NCBI RefSeq assembly: GCF_002575655.3
Contig: NC_053037.3
Coordinates: 444,943,793 to 445,007,792 of the forward strand
From: Aegilops tauschii subsp. strangulata
Taxonomy: Eukaryota; Streptophyta; Magnoliopsida; Poales; Poaceae
Direction of reading: 5' to 3'
DNA length: 64,000 bases
In this document: piece by piece, positions 1 through 11,659 of the stretch
How positions within the stretch are numbered: position 1 is the first letter of the stretch
Layout of the letters: each line of letters starts with the position of its first letter
Notes under the pieces: model-generated
What the model saw: only the letters and a program-made list of their open reading frames with translations
Databases searched by the model: none
Told to the model about the DNA's origin: nothing
Made by a program: the position numbers and the translations under genes

Positions 1-371
1 TAAATATCGTGTGAGTGTTAGCAATTATGAACGACTAAATGATAGTTGAGTATGTGGAGTTTGCTAAATCAAAGCTCTGACATAGACTCTTCCTGAAAAT
101 AAGATGAATTGTAATTGTTTGATGACTAATAACACGGTTTGTTAGTTTTCAAGAAAGTTTATGATCTATACTTTAACATGTGAATAGCTTGTTACTTGAT
201 CATGAGAAGCTTTATGAGATGAGCTACTATTATGATATATAATGATGCTAGAAAAGGTGATTGAAATTATCATTGATCAAACTTGTGCACCTGCTAGCAT
301 TCACACTTCATAAATTATTTATTTTATCATTTACCTACTCGAGGACGAGCAGGAATTAAGCTTGGGGATGC
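1..371 (+). mobile_element. 3' untranslated end and polypurine tract of a Ty3/gypsy element
   Basis: This is the last internal stretch of a gypsy element whose body lies outside the window. It ends in a purine-rich tract (AAGCTTGGGGATGC, 358-371) directly against the TG of the LTR at 372, which is where a polypurine tract primes plus-strand DNA. Bases 1-230 match the 3' region of the gypsy at 35205-35440 (both contain GTGAGTGTTAGCAATT and AAATGATAGTTGAGTATGTG), although the two elements have different LTRs. No ORF is present. Confidence 0.8.
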
Positions 372-652
372 TGATACGTCTCCAACGTATCTATAATTTA
401 TGAAGTATTCATGCTATTATATTATCTGTTTTGGATGTTTATGGGCTTTACTAAGCACTTTTATATTATTTTTGGGACTAACCTATTGACCCAGAGCCCA
501 GTGCCAGTTTCTGTTTTTTCCCTTGTTTCAGTGTTTCGCAAAAAAGGAATACCAAACGGAGTCCAAACAGAATGAAACCTTCGGGAGCGTGATTTTTGGA
601 ACGAACGTGATCCAGGAGACTTGGAGTTGAAGTCAAGGAAGCTTCGAGGTGA

Positions 653-703
653 CCACGAGGCAGGGAGGCGCGCCTGCCCCTGGGCGCGCCCCCACCCTCG
701 TGG
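653..703. repeat. GC-rich palindromic module, copy 1
   Basis: Arms CCACGAGG and CTCGTGG flank two GGCGCGCC/GGGCGCGCC cores. It sits about 35 bp upstream of the TATA box of this LTR. Related copies lie at 17191, 27136, 33324, 39431, 41812, 45577 and 49955. Confidence 0.85.
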
Positions 704-737
704 GCCCCTCGTGGCTCCCCTGACCGACTTCTTTCGC

Positions 738-749
738 CTATATATATCC
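738..749 (+). promoter_or_regulatory. TATA box of the gypsy LTR
   Basis: CTATATATATCC lies about 370 bp into the LTR, where U3 meets R. It is followed about 40 bp later by a GTTCCGCCGCTGCAAG stretch that is conserved in the sister LTR at 17328. Transcription start would be expected near 775, by inference. Confidence 0.7.
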
Positions 750-964
750 CTATACCCTAAAAACATCGGGGAATAGAATAGATCGGGAGTTCCGCCGCTG
801 CAAGGCTCTGTAGCAACCAAAAACCAATCGGGACCCTGTTCCGGCACCCTGCCGGAGGGGGGATCCCTCACCGGTGGCCATCTTCATCATCCCGGCGCTC
901 TCCATGACGAGGAGGGAGTAGTTCACCCTCGGGGCTGAGGGTATGTACCAGTAGCTATGTGTTT

Positions 965-966
<2 letters not shown>

Positions 967-1004
<38 letters not shown>
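967..1004 (+). repeat. (TC)n microsatellite in the LTR
   Basis: About 18 TC units. The sister LTR has a shorter tract at 17503-17531, so the length differs between copies of the family. Confidence 0.95.
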
Positions 1005-1007
<3 letters not shown>

Positions 1008-2082
1008 TTCTTGAGGTGGTAAGATCTTGATGTATCACGAGCTTTGCTATTATAGTTGGATCTTATGATGTTTCTCCCCCTCTATTCTCTTGTAATGGAT
1101 TGAGTTTTCCCCTTGAAGTTATCTTATCGGATTGAGTCTTTAAGGATTTGAGAACACTTGACGTATGTCTTGCATGTGCTTATCTGTGGTGACAATGGGA
1201 TATTCACGTGATTCACTTGATGTATGTTTTGGTGATCAACTTGCGAGTTCCGTGACCTTGTGAACTTATGCATAGGGGTTGGCACACGTTTTCGTCTTGA
1301 CTCTCCAGTAGAAACTTTGGGGCACTCTTTGAAGTTCTTTGTGTTGGTTGAATAGATGAATCTAAGATTGTGTGATGCATATCGTATAATCATACCCATG
1401 GATACTTGAGGTGACATTGGAGTATCTAGGTGACATTAGGGTTTGGTTGATTTGTATCTTAAGGTGTTATTCTAGTACGAACTCTATGATAGATCGAACG
1501 GAAAGAATAGCTTCGTGTTATTTTACTACGGACTCTTCAATAGATCGATCAGAAAGGATAACTTTGAGGTGGTTTCGTACCCTACAATAATCTCTTCGTT
1601 TGTTCTCCGCTATTAGTGACTTTGGAGTGACTCGTTGTTGCATGTTGAGGGATAGTTATATGATCCAGTTATGTTATTATTGTTGAGAGAACTTGCACTA
1701 GTGAAAGTATGAACCTTAGGTCTTGTTTCAACGCATTGTAATACCATTTGTGCTCACTTTTATCATTAGTTACCTTGCTATTTTTATATTTTCAGATTAC
1801 AAAAACCTATATCTATCATCCATATTGCACTTGTATCACCATCTCTTCACCGAACTAGTGCACCTATACAATTTACCATTGTATTGGGTGTGTTGGGGAC
1901 ACAAGAGACTCTTTGCTATTTGGTTGCAGGGTTGCTTGAGAGAGACCATCTTCATCCTACGCCTCCCACGGATTGATAAACCTTAGGTCATCCACTTGAG
2001 GGAAATTTGCTACTGTCCTACAAACCTCTGCACTTGGAGGCCGAACAACGTCTACAAGAAGAAGGTTGTGTAGTAGACATCA

Positions 2083-2644
2083 GAGAGCGGAAAATTCCTC
2101 ATTGAAAGCTTTGTTAGGAGAACCAAAGATAATGTCATCAACATATAGTTGGCACACAAACAACTCCCCTTTGACCTTCTTAGTAAAAAGAGTGGGGTCG
2201 ATTTTCCTGATTTCAAACCCACGATCTTGCAACAACTCGGTAAGGTGGTCATACCACGCACGTGGGGCTTGTTTAAGGCCATAGAGTGCCTTATCGAGTT
2301 GGTACAGATGATCGGGGAAATAGGGATCCTCGAACCCGGGGGGGTTGCTTGACATATACCAACTCATTAATGGGACCATTAAGAAAAGCACTCTTCACAT
2401 CCATTTGTTGCAACTTAAAGTTATGATAAGAAGCATAAGCAATCAACATGCAAATGGATTCAAGGCGAGCAACTGGAGCAAAGGTTTCACCATAGTCGAT
2501 ACCCTCGACTTGGGAGTAGCCTTGTGCTACCAAACAGGCCTTGTTGCGAATGATAATTCCATGAGCATCTTGCTTGTTCTTGAATATCCACTTGGTTCCA
2601 ATGACATTATGGTTCCCCGTTGGCCTTGGCACCAGTCTCCACAC
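2083..2644 (-). pseudogene. copia reverse transcriptase (RVT_2), truncated
   Basis: The minus strand encodes copia RT. One frame (2644-2291) contains [14 protein letters not shown] and [20 protein letters not shown]; another (2391-2083) contains the catalytic YVDDIIFGS and YGLKQAPRAWYDHL. The frame changes near 2300-2390, in a G-rich stretch around 2337-2346, so this is a broken gene. It ends abruptly at 2083 at the gypsy LTR, just after the YVDD box; the thumb and RNase H are gone. The catalytic aspartates are still present. The region from 3156 to 2650 upstream is the low-complexity linker between IN and RT. Confidence 0.85.
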
Positions 2645-2906
2645 CTTGTTGTGTTCGAAGTGTTGAGTTCTTCATGCATGGCATTAAGCCAATACGGATC
2701 CTCGAGCGCCTCATAGACCTTTTGGGGTTCAACACAAGAGACAAACACGTGATGTTCACAATAGTTTGCCAATTGTCTACGAGTGCTTACCCCCTTTCGA
2801 ATGCTTCCAAGCACATTTGTCATGAGATGACCCTTGGTTGTGAGCTTGGATGCGATCTTGGCGGCACGACACTCTAATTCCTCCTCCGGAGTGAGTTGAG
2901 AAGCGG

Positions 2907-3863
2907 TCACTTGATCATCTTGAGCGTCGTCTTGAGCTTGTTCTTGATCTTGAGCTTGATCTTGATCTTGAACTTGCTCGGAGGAGAGAACTTGACCTTG
3001 GGCATCACTTGGTGATTCAACACCGTCTTGAGATTGATATTGCCCTTGGTCTTGTTCATGAGGTTGAGGGCCTTCACTTTGTTCTTCGGAAGCGTGTGGG
3101 CCTTGGGTTGGTGATGGCTCCACTTGAGTGGAGCATTGTACTTCTCCTTCGGCCACAAGGGGTTCCTCAATGGGTAGGATAAACCAACTCCCATTCTTCT
3201 TATGGCTTGGGTAGGAATTTCATCACCTACATCACAAGTGCCACTTTGCTCCACTTGGGAGCCATTATTCTCATCAAACTCCTCGTTACACGTCTCCTCA
3301 ATAAGTCCCGTGGATTTATTGAGGACACAGTAAGCATGAGAGTTTGTAGCATAACCAACAAATACTCCCTCTTGAGCTCTAGCCTCAAATTTAGACAAAC
3401 GAACACCTTTCTTGAGAATGAAACACTTACACGCGAACACCCGAAAGTACTTGAGGTTGGGCTTGTTACCGGTGAGTATCTCATATGGAGTCTTGTTCAA
3501 GCCTTTGCGGAGATAGAGCCGATTTGATGCATGGCACGCAGTGTTGATGGCTTCGGCCCAAAAGTTGTATGGAGACTTGAACTCCGCCTTCATGGTCCTT
3601 GCTGCATCCATCAATGTCCGGTTCTTCCTCTCCGCTACACCATTTTGTTGAGGGGTGTATGGTGCGGAATATTGATGCTTGATCCCCTCATCACTAAGAA
3701 ACTCATCCAAGGTGTAGTTCTTGAACTCGGTGCCGTTGTCACTTCTTATAGTCAAGATTTTTGCATTGTGTTGACGTTGGTGCAAAATCAATGACGGTTT
3801 GTTGGGTCTCGCTCTTCCTTTCGAAGAAGTATACCCAAGTGTATCTTGAATAATCATCCACAA
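2907..3863 (-). pseudogene. copia integrase core and C-terminal part with Q/D-rich linker
   Basis: Contains IRSDNGTEFKN, YSAPYTPQQNGVAERKNRTL and the copia integrase C-terminal motif YRVFACKCFILKKG (here with F). The second catalytic Asp (in SDNGTEF) and the Glu (in NGVAERKN) are present. After residue 230 or so the protein turns into a low-complexity linker; a neighbouring frame (3156-2527) gives a clear Q/D/E-rich run. This frame differs from the one carrying the first integrase Asp (4542-3739), so a frameshift lies near 3770-3860. Confidence 0.82.
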
Positions 3864-4542
3864 TCACCAAGCAATACTTTCTACCCCCAAGACTATCAAA
3901 GGATGGAGGCCCAAAGAGATCCAAGTGAAGGACCTCCAAAGGCCTCTTCGAGTAAATGATAGTCGTGGGAGGGTGAGCCTTTTCATGTAGCTTTCCTTTG
4001 ATACAAGCACTGAAAGCACGATCTTTAGCAAAACTAACATTTGTTAGTCCACGGACATGGTCCCCCTTGAGAAGACTTTGCAAAGATCTCATATTGACAT
4101 GGGCTAAACGGTGATGCCAAAGCCATCGCACGTCAACTTTAGCCATTAGGCATGTCGCGGTCTTAGTGGGTCGCTCTGAAAAGTTAATCACATAGAGACC
4201 GTTCTTGACATGCCCAACAAAAGCTACTTTAAGAGTCTTGCTCCACAAGAGGGCCACGGTATCAATATCAAAGAAAGTGGCAAAGCCCATGAGTGCAAGT
4301 TGATGAACGGAAAGTAAATTGTATGCAAGGGACTCAACAAGCATGACCTTCTCGATCATGAGATCATGAGAAATGACAACCTTGCCAAGTCCCAATACCT
4401 TAGAGCACGAGGCATCACCCCACTCGACATTGGTGGTTATAGATGGAATCTTGTGAACGTCCACCACCAAGTCCTTGCTTCCGGTCATATGATTAGTGGC
4501 TCCACTATCGAGCAACCATGATCCCCCACCGGAAGCAAACAC
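3739..4542 (-). pseudogene. copia protease, GAG-pre-integrase and start of integrase
   Basis: The first residues hold the aspartic protease motif WLLDSGATNHMTG. The GAG-pre-integrase region follows (WLWHHRLAHVNMRSLQSL), then the start of the integrase catalytic core (LHLDLFGPP and YCLVIVDDYSRYTWVYFF). The zinc-binding His pair is seen in HHRLAH; the expected two cysteines are not obvious, and FSACIKGK holds only one. The protein would be released from a gag-pol polyprotein. The reading frame breaks at its 3' end before the SDNGTEF motif. Confidence 0.85.
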
Positions 4543-4552
4543 CTACAAGAGA

Positions 4553-5932
4553 TCAATGCTTGGTTTTAGGTACCCATTTTGTAATGGGTCCTTTGATGTT
4601 AGTAACAAGGGTCTTAGGAACCCAAATAGACCATTCAATGTACTCATAAGAAGAACCAACAAATTTTGCATAAACATGTCCATCACTAGCACGACATAAC
4701 ACATAAGAAGGGTTAAAGTCGCCGACTTTGTTGGGAGGGGTAGCATTGCCCTTCTTGGCATCACTACCCTTCACATTGTTCTTCTTCTTCTCCTTAGAAG
4801 CACCTTCTCCCTCCTTCACAAAAGTTTGTTTGAGAGGAGGAGGTCGATTGGCCTTGTCATTCTTCTTCTTGTTCTTGGACTTGGGCGCGTACCCAATCCC
4901 TTCCTTGGCCACAACTTCCTTTTTATTTCTCAATAGGTCGTTGAGATTCTTCTCGCCTTGTATGCAAGACACAAGGCCTTTCTCAAGTTGCTCCTTCAAC
5001 TTTGCATTCTCCTCAACAAGATGCACATGCTCACAACATGGGTTAGTAGCATTTGCATTATCAATTAATACCATATGAGGAAAAGTGGCTTTCTCCTTGG
5101 TTAGCTTTACTTGGAGTTGATCATGAGATTCTTTGAGGCTAGCATGAGCACCCTTCAAGACCTTGTGAGACTTGTCAAGGAAGTCAAACTCCTCTTTGAG
5201 TCTAGCAAGATCAACCCCAAGCGTAGCCTTCTCAGAGGTTAGCACACGAGATACAACAAGAGCATGATCAAGATCTTTCTTTAATTTAGCGTGGTCATCG
5301 TTGTATGACTCCTCAAGAGCCAAACGAAGACCTCGCTCTTCCTCAAGAGCATTGGAAAGATCCGAAATCTCATCGGCATAGTCACTACTATGCCCCTCCA
5401 TCTTAGAGATGGTGTCTTCGTGAGCCTCGATCATGTCATTGGCTTCACCAAGTTGTTCCAAGAGAGCAACGAAGTGCTTCTTGGATTTACCCTTGAGTTT
5501 ACTCATAAAAGACTCAAATTCATTCTCCTCCACATTAGACCCCTCATGTTCATCAATGCAATCCGTCAAGGAAGGATTATTAATGATGGTAGTTTTGATG
5601 TTGGGAGTTACCTTGTTGGTGGCTTTAGCCATGAGGCACTTGGCGGTGATGTTGTCATTGGGCGAGTCAAAGAGAGACACCCATGGAGTTGTCGCAATGG
5701 CAACGGAGGCCATGGCAACCGACTCACCGTCTTCGTCATCATCATCATCCTCATTGTACTCTTCTTGTGCCACCAACCCCTTGGGAGGAGTCTTCTTGAT
5801 GAAGTTGCTCTTGTTGGGGAAGGACTTGGCCTTGTCTTTTCGGATGAGCTTCCCACCATTGTCTTCCCTCTTCTCATAAGGGCATTCCGCGACAAAGTGG
5901 CTCACATTGCCACAATTATAGCAAGTCCTCAC
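4553..5932 (-). pseudogene. copia gag C-terminal part: zinc knuckle plus long coiled coil
   Basis: The product is 459 aa in the open frame. It opens with a CCHC zinc knuckle (CYNCGNVSHFVAEC, C-X2-C-X4-H-X4-C) that binds element RNA. Residues about 60-75 are acidic (EDDDDDED). Residues about 150-330 are rich in heptad-like Leu/Lys/Glu, which suggests a coiled coil. The C-terminal 100 residues are Lys-rich. It lies between the gag head (7116-6112) and the protease, with frame changes on both sides. The long coiled coil is unusual for short copia gags but known in the SIRE/Maximus branch. Confidence 0.8.
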
Positions 5933-6111
5933 TCATTGCTTGACCTTCGCGCCACTTGAGTTGTTCTTGTTGAAGTTGGGCCTTGTGTTCTTCTTGCTCC
6001 AAAATTGCCTTGAAGCAAGAGCCATGTGTTCATGATAAGCATACTTTGTGTCTTCGGGATTGCTCTCCTCTTATTCCTCTTCGTCCTCTTCTTCCACACT
6101 AACCTTGGCCT

Positions 6112-7116
6112 TCAAGGCAAGGTTGGGCTTCTTTGCTCTTTGAGAATGTACACCGCATTGTCGGCGGTCTTGTCTAAGATGCTCATAGCCACAAACTCAT
6201 CCAACACTTCACTTGAGGACAAGGTGTGGAAGTCTGGCCTTTGACGAATGATAGAGGACATGGCCTTGTGGTAAGTCATCATGGCTTTGAGGAATTTGCG
6301 CTTGATCCAATTGTCATCCGTATCCTTGCTCCCATGATCTCGGAGTGGGACCGCGAGAGTAGTTAATCTTCGGTAAAGCTCACGAGGTTCTTCATCTTCT
6401 TTCATTGCAAACTCATCGGCTTCATCTTGCACCACTTCATAGTTGGAGCGTTGAATGCTTGCGCTTTCCCTGTAGAGGGAAACAACATGGCGCCAAGCAT
6501 CCTTGGCCACAGTGAAGGGCCGGAGATGAGCAAGATCTTCGGGTGGGATTGCATCTTGGATGATGAAGAGAGCATTCTCATTGAATTGATTATCGGCGGC
6601 TTCTCTAGGGGTGAAGTTGCTTCGGTCATGCGGATAAAAACCTTCTTCAATGATTCTCCAAATATTAGTATTAACATGGTTTAAATGACGCTTAAAGCGA
6701 TAAACCCAAGAATCAAAATCCTCATTTTTCACAATCTTAGGGGGAGGACCGGCATGATTCAAATGAGTGGAAGGAATCGGTCCACCATAAGTAAGCGGAG
6801 GTTCCACATGGGCAAAGATGCCGTTGCCATTTTTACCACTAGAAGAAGGAGCCTTTTCACTAGTAGCTTCCCCCTTGTCGGAGTTAGCATCCGTCACCTT
6901 GTTAGTGGGATCACCCACTTTCATCGGTGCAGTGGATAGTTTAAGCCCTTCTAAGAATTTGTTAAACATGCTTTGAACCTCGGTCGTCATGGAGGTTTTC
7001 AATGTGTCCAAATCCACATTGAATTCCTCACGAGAGACCGCGGTTCCCCCATCGGCCGTAGACGAGAACGGATTCACACCGGAGTGCTCCTCCCCACCGT
7101 CTACGGTGTCAACCAT
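6112..7116 (-). pseudogene. copia gag N-terminal (UBN2-type) domain
   Basis: 334 aa reading leftward from an ATG 38 bases after the primer site. The core around residues 125-300 has the copia gag pattern: FDSWVYRFKRHLNHVN, NALFIIQDAIPPEDLAHLRP, AKDAWRHVVSLY, and later RRLTTLAVPLRDHG and FLKAMM. Gag forms the virus-like particle around element RNA. The zinc knuckle lies in a different frame at 5932, so an indel lies between about 5930 and 6112. The first 100 residues are low-complexity. Confidence 0.85.
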
Positions 7117-7153
7117 ACTCTTCGGATGGAAAAGTCCTTAATAAAGAGACGAG

Positions 7154-7165
7154 GCTCTGATACCA
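7154..7165 (-). other. primer binding site for tRNA-iMet (copia)
   Basis: The minus strand reads TGGTATCAGAGC, the usual complement of plant initiator-Met tRNA. It starts two bases inside the LTR end at 7168. This fixes both the orientation and the LTR boundary. Confidence 0.92.
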
Positions 7166-7167
7166 AT

Positions 7168-8876
7168 TGAAAGGATTGATATAGTTGACTAGAGGGGGGG
7201 GTGAATAGGCAACTAACAATTTTTAGCTTTTCTTTACCAAATTAAACTTTGCATCAAAGTAGGTTGTCTAGATATGCAACTAGGTGAGCAACCTATATGA
7301 TGCAACAACAACAAGCACACAAGCAAGCAAGGGATATAACACAAATAAGCTTGCACAAGTAAAGGCACGATATAACCAAGAGTGGAGCCGGTGAAGACGA
7401 GGATGTGTTACCGAAGTTCCTTCCTTTGAGGGGAAGTACGTCTCCGTTGGAGCGGTGTGGAGGCACAATGCTCCCCAAGAAGCCACTAGGGCCACCGTAT
7501 TCTCCTCACGCCCTCACACAATGCGAGATGCCGTGATTCCACTATTGGTGCCCTTGGAGGCGGTGACCGGACCTTTACAAACAAGGTTGGGGCAATCTCC
7601 CCAACTTAATTGGAGGCTCCGAACGACACGACGAAGCTTCACCACAATGGAATATGGCTCCGCGGTGACCTCAACCATCTAGGGTGCTCAAACACCCAAG
7701 AGTAACAAGATCCGCAAAGCATTAGTGGGGGGAATCAAATTTCTCTTGGTGGAAGTGTAGATCGGGGCCTTCTCAACCAATCCCTAAAGAATCAACAAGT
7801 TTGATTGGCTAGGGAGAGAGATCGGGGGAAAATGGAGCTTGGAGCAACAATGGATCTTGGGGATGGAAGAGGTAGTCAACTCGGAGAAGAAGACACCCCT
7901 TATATAGTGGAAGAACAAATCCAACCGTTATCCACCAACTCAGCCTGCGAAGCACGGTACTACCGCACCGGCGACGCGGTACTACCGCAAGGGCACACGA
8001 TACTACCGCAAGGCACCGCGGTACTACCACCCGTGCAATAGAAACCAAAGCAGCCCTGATGCGATGAGGCAGAGGGCGGTAGAACCGCTGGCGTGGTACT
8101 ACCGCTCCCCCTTGCGGTACTACCGCAAGGCAGGGATAGTCCAGATTTTGGGAAGGCACGGACATATAAAAATACATCCGTGGCAACTTCCGCTGAGTTG
8201 GGATCTATGCAAAAATCCGACACGGTAGTACCGCAAGCCTGGAGCGGTACTACTGTGTAGGGCGCGGATGTAAAAAATTACATCCGCCCCTACTTCCGCT
8301 TATGTTGCCGCGCCTGCCCAGAGCTCGCAGTACTACCGCACCTGAGGCACGGGACTACCGTGTAGGGCGCGGATGTAAAAATTTACATCTGGCCCTACAA
8401 CCGTTCGAGCCACTGGGCCTACCCTGGGGCCACGGTACTACCGCCCACAATGAGCAGTACTACCGCGAGCACTTGCGGTACTACCGCAAGGGCCTGCGGT
8501 ACTACCGCTCTAAGGAGCAGTACTACCGCATGCCCCAGTTCAGCAACACTAGGAGTCCTTCATTTCACAGAGACACGTAAAAACGGAGGATGCTCCAAAG
8601 AGCCAAAGGAAAGGTGGTGCAAAAGGAGTAGATGTGTACGTGATGATTCCACCCAAACCTTTCCAAAGCGGACCCCCTCTTAACAGTACGACTTTCCTAC
8701 GACTCAAATGCACCGAAAAGAAACGTAGAGAAATGCCGTCTTCAACAGTCTTCGAGGGGCACCAAATCGTCTTGTGCCTCGTCATGATATGTCTGAAATA
8801 CTCAATGCACACGATTAGTCCGCAAAAGTATTGTCATCAATCACCAAAACAACTAAGGGATAAATATGCCCTTACA
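7168..8876 (-). mobile_element. 5' LTR of the copia element, 1709 bp
   Basis: In plus coordinates it runs from TGAAAGGATTG to TGCCCTTACA, so on the minus strand it starts TGTAAGGGCA and ends CCTTTCA. The next five bases (GAGGC, 8877-8881) are the expected TSD, and sequence from 8877 is recognisable gypsy LTR. It holds a dense block of GCGGTAGTACCGC-like motifs (7958-8532). Confidence 0.85.
7958..8532. repeat. Array of about 16 near-palindromic GCGGTACTACCGC motifs in the copia LTR
   Basis: Short motifs of the form CGGTACTACCGC recur at irregular 18-100 base spacing (for example at 7961, 7978, 8116, 8433, 8476, 8497), mostly in plus orientation, with one clear inverse copy at 8222. The motif is nearly its own reverse complement. 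Two longer copies of GGCGCGGATGTAAAAAA lie at 8259 and 8367. The array is in the U3/R part of the LTR. Confidence 0.85.
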
Positions 8877-9545
8877 GAGGCACGCATTGTATTGTTGTCA
8901 TTAAGGTTAAAATGACGGGGTTCAATCATATTGCTTGGTTTTATTCTGTCTACATTATGTCATCTTGCTTAGTGCATTACTCTGTTTGTCATGAACTTAA
9001 TACCATAGATGCAGGCAGGAGTCGGTCGATTGGTGGAGTAATAGTAGTAGATGCAGGCATGAGTCGGTCTACTTGTCACGAACGTAATGCCTATGTATAT
9101 GATCATTGCCATGAATATTGTCATAACTATGCGGTTTTCTATCAATCACCCAACAGTAATTTGTCTACCCACCGTGTGCTATTTTCACAAGAGAGAAGTC
9201 TCTAGCGAAAATGGCCCCCGGGTCTATTTTAATCATATTACAAAAACCAAAAATACCTTGATGCAATTTTATTTTCTTTCTTTTTTCACTTTGCAATTTA
9301 TCTATCTACCATTACCAGATTTAATCCTTGCAAATAACGAGTTCAAGGGGATTGGCAACTGACAACCCTCTTGCCCACATTGGGTGCAAGTATTTACTCT
9401 TGTGTGTGCATGTACTGCTCACTAGCGTTTGCGTGGTTCTCCTATTGGTTCAATAACCTTGGTTCTCACCGAGGGAAATACTATCCACTACGATATTGCT
9501 TCACCCTTCTTCGGGGAAAAATCTCAACGCTGCTCACAAGTAGCA
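8877..9545 (+). mobile_element. 3' part of an old Ty3/gypsy LTR
   Basis: Starts GAGGCACGCATTGTATTG, passes GGCCCCCGGGTCTATTTT (9210-9227) and ends near GTAGCA at 9545. This order is typical of the 3' half of Triticeae LTRs whose 5' half looks like 15906-16909. The copia at 2083-8876 interrupts it on the left. No primer site follows, so it was a 3' LTR or a solo LTR. Confidence 0.65.
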
Positions 9546-10013
9546 TAGGCTGTCCTTTTACATTCCCTATCATTATAAGAATTGGAGAATGTTTTTTTGA
9601 TAAAAAAACGTTTTCGATGAATTGAAGAGATGTTACTCGTGCTTGTTTTCTATTTTTGTGTGGCTAGTAAGTACACACATGTAATGCATGTTAATATTAG
9701 GCATCATATTAATTGACGCGGATATTAGACATGATATCATTTGCATCTTAATTATATGATTAGTCCTATATTTGCTTTGATATTAATTAATTGCACGGTA
9801 AACGTGCTAAGCGCTCGCCATTGGAGCAGTCTAGGGCAGTGGACTGATTTAGTTTAATGGTCGAGAGTAGTTGGATCTACCCATTTGGGTCTTTTTATAT
9901 TGGTATAGATAATTTTAAAACTGCCGAACACCTGTTTTGATTCGAGTACATGTCTAATTGCTAGGGTGGTTTAGGGTTGTGTTGTGGTTATGCCAAGTAC
10001 TATTTGTTCTTCT
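9546..10013. other. Unassigned AT-rich spacer
   Basis: No ORF, primer site or paired termini seen. It forms the left flank of the solo LTR at 10014 and carries its left TSD (10009-10013). Confidence 0.5.
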
Positions 10014-11659
10014 TGTTGGAAATATGCCCTAGAGGTAATAATAAATTGGTTATTATCATATTTCCCGTTTATGATAAATGTTTATTATTCATGCTAGAAT
10101 TGTATTGACCGGATACTTAAATACATGTGTGAATACATAAACTACACGGTGTCCCTATTAAGCCTCTACTAGACTAGCTCATTGATCAAAGATGGTTATG
10201 GCTTCCTAACCATAGACATGAGTTGTCATTTGATAATGGGATCACATCATTAGGAGAATGATGTGATGGACAAGACCCAACCGTAAGCTTAGCATAAGAT
10301 CATATCAATTAGTTTTGCTATAGCTTTCTTAATGTCAAGTATCTGTTCCTTCGACCATGAGATCATGCTACTCCTGGATACCGGAGGAATGCATTGTGTG
10401 CTATCAAACATCACTTCGTAACTGGGTGATCATAAAGGTGCTCCACAGGTATCTCCGATGGTCTCTATTGGGTTGCATGTATTGAGACTGGGATTTGTCA
10501 CTTCATTTGATGGAGAGATATCTCTGGGCCCTCTCGGTAATACAACATCACAAGAAGCTTCATGTGACTGATGAGTTTAGCCATGAGATCTTGTATTACG
10601 GAATGAGTAAAGAGACTTGCTGGTGATGAGATTGAACTAGGTATGGAGATACCGACGATCGAATCTCAGGCAAGTAACATATCGCCAGACAAAGGGAATT
10701 GCATACGAGATTATCCAAGTCCTCGACATCATGGTTCAATCGATAAAGATCTTCGTTGAATATGTGGGAACCAATATGGTCATCCAGGTCTAGCTGTTAT
10801 TGACCAGAGAGAACTCTCAGTGATGTCTGCATGATTCTCGAACCCGTAGGGTCGCACGCTTAACGTTCATTGACACTAGAATAGTATTGGGATATGTACA
10901 ATGGTGACTGAAGGTTGTTCGGAGTCCCGTATGAGATCCCGGACATCATGTGGAGTTTCAGAATGGTCCGAAGGTAAAGATTGATATATGCAAAGTCATA
11001 TTCACGGTACCGAAAAGTTTGGGTGTATACCGGCATCGTACCGGGGCCACCGAAGGGTTTTGGGGGACCACCAGTGGGTCCCACCACCTCCCCGAGCCAC
11101 CATGGGCTGAGGGGAGGCACCCTAGCCTAGATGGGCCAGGCGCACCAGTCCCTGAAGGGGAGGAGAGGGACTCCTCCCCCCTTGGCCGCACTCCTTCTTG
11201 GAGGAGGGTAAGGGCTGCGCCCCCTGCCCTTGCCCCTATATATAGTGGAGGGAGAGGAGGGCAGCCGCACCCTAAACCCTGGTGCAGCCCCTCCCCCTTC
11301 TACCACCATATTCTCTCGGTACGGCTTGGCGAAGCCCTGCCATAGTAACTCCACCACGCCATCATGCTGGTTGAGATCCCATCTACTTCTTCCCCTTCTC
11401 TTGGTGGATCAAGGAGGAGGTGACGTCACCGAGCCACGCATGTGCTAAACTCGGAGGTGCCATCCAATTGGCGTTAAATCGGTTTGGATCGTGATTGGAT
11501 CACGAAGAGTACGACTACATCAACCGTGTTATATATGCTTCCGCTTTCGGTCTGCAAGGGTAAGTAGACACACTCCCCTCTCATTGCTTAACATCTCCTA
11601 GATCAGATCTTGGGTGTTTCGTAGGAAATTTGTTGATTTTCATGCAACATTCTCCATCA
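10014..11659 (+). mobile_element. Solo LTR of a BARE/WIS/Angela-like copia element, 1646 bp
   Basis: Starts TGTTGGAAATATGCCCTAG and ends CATTCTCCATCA. It is flanked by a perfect 5-bp duplication CTTCT (10009-10013 and 11660-11664). There is no internal domain. The body has features of this copia group, for example GGATCACATCATTAGGAGAA. A TATA-like CCCTATATATAG lies near 11233. This is the product of recombination between the two LTRs of a full element. Confidence 0.93.

Larger units (their letters stand above)
372..2082 (+). mobile_element. 3' LTR of a Ty3/gypsy element (type TGATACGTCTCCAACG), 1711 bp
   Basis: The LTR starts TGATACGTCTCC and ends TAGACATCA. It is nearly the same as the LTR at 16910-18610 over its whole length, which fixes both ends. 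The tract at 358-371 makes it a 3' LTR. It carries a TATA box, a (TC)n tract and a GC-rich hairpin. Base 2083 is already minus-strand copia RT sequence, so this element inserted into the copia; the right TSD should be GAGAG (2083-2087), but the left one is outside the window. The family resembles the Sabrina/WHAM group of Triticeae; the exact name is uncertain. Confidence 0.88.
2083..8876 (-). mobile_element. Ty1/copia retrotransposon, minus strand, 3' end missing
   Basis: On the minus strand the order is 5' LTR (8876-7168), primer site (7165-7154), gag, zinc knuckle, protease, integrase and reverse transcriptase. The order PR-IN-RT defines copia. The element stops inside RT at 2083, where the gypsy 3' LTR begins, so RNase H and the 3' LTR are absent from the window. 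The long gag with a coiled coil after the zinc knuckle fits SIRE/Maximus-like copia elements, from general knowledge. Frames are broken in several places, so it is not active. It sits in an older gypsy LTR (8877-9545). Confidence 0.88.

Noticed and set aside
7958..8532. CRISPR-like array from repeated CGGTACTACCGC motifs
   Set aside because: Repeats are only 12-13 bp, spacing is irregular, the host is a plant, and the block lies inside a copia LTR.
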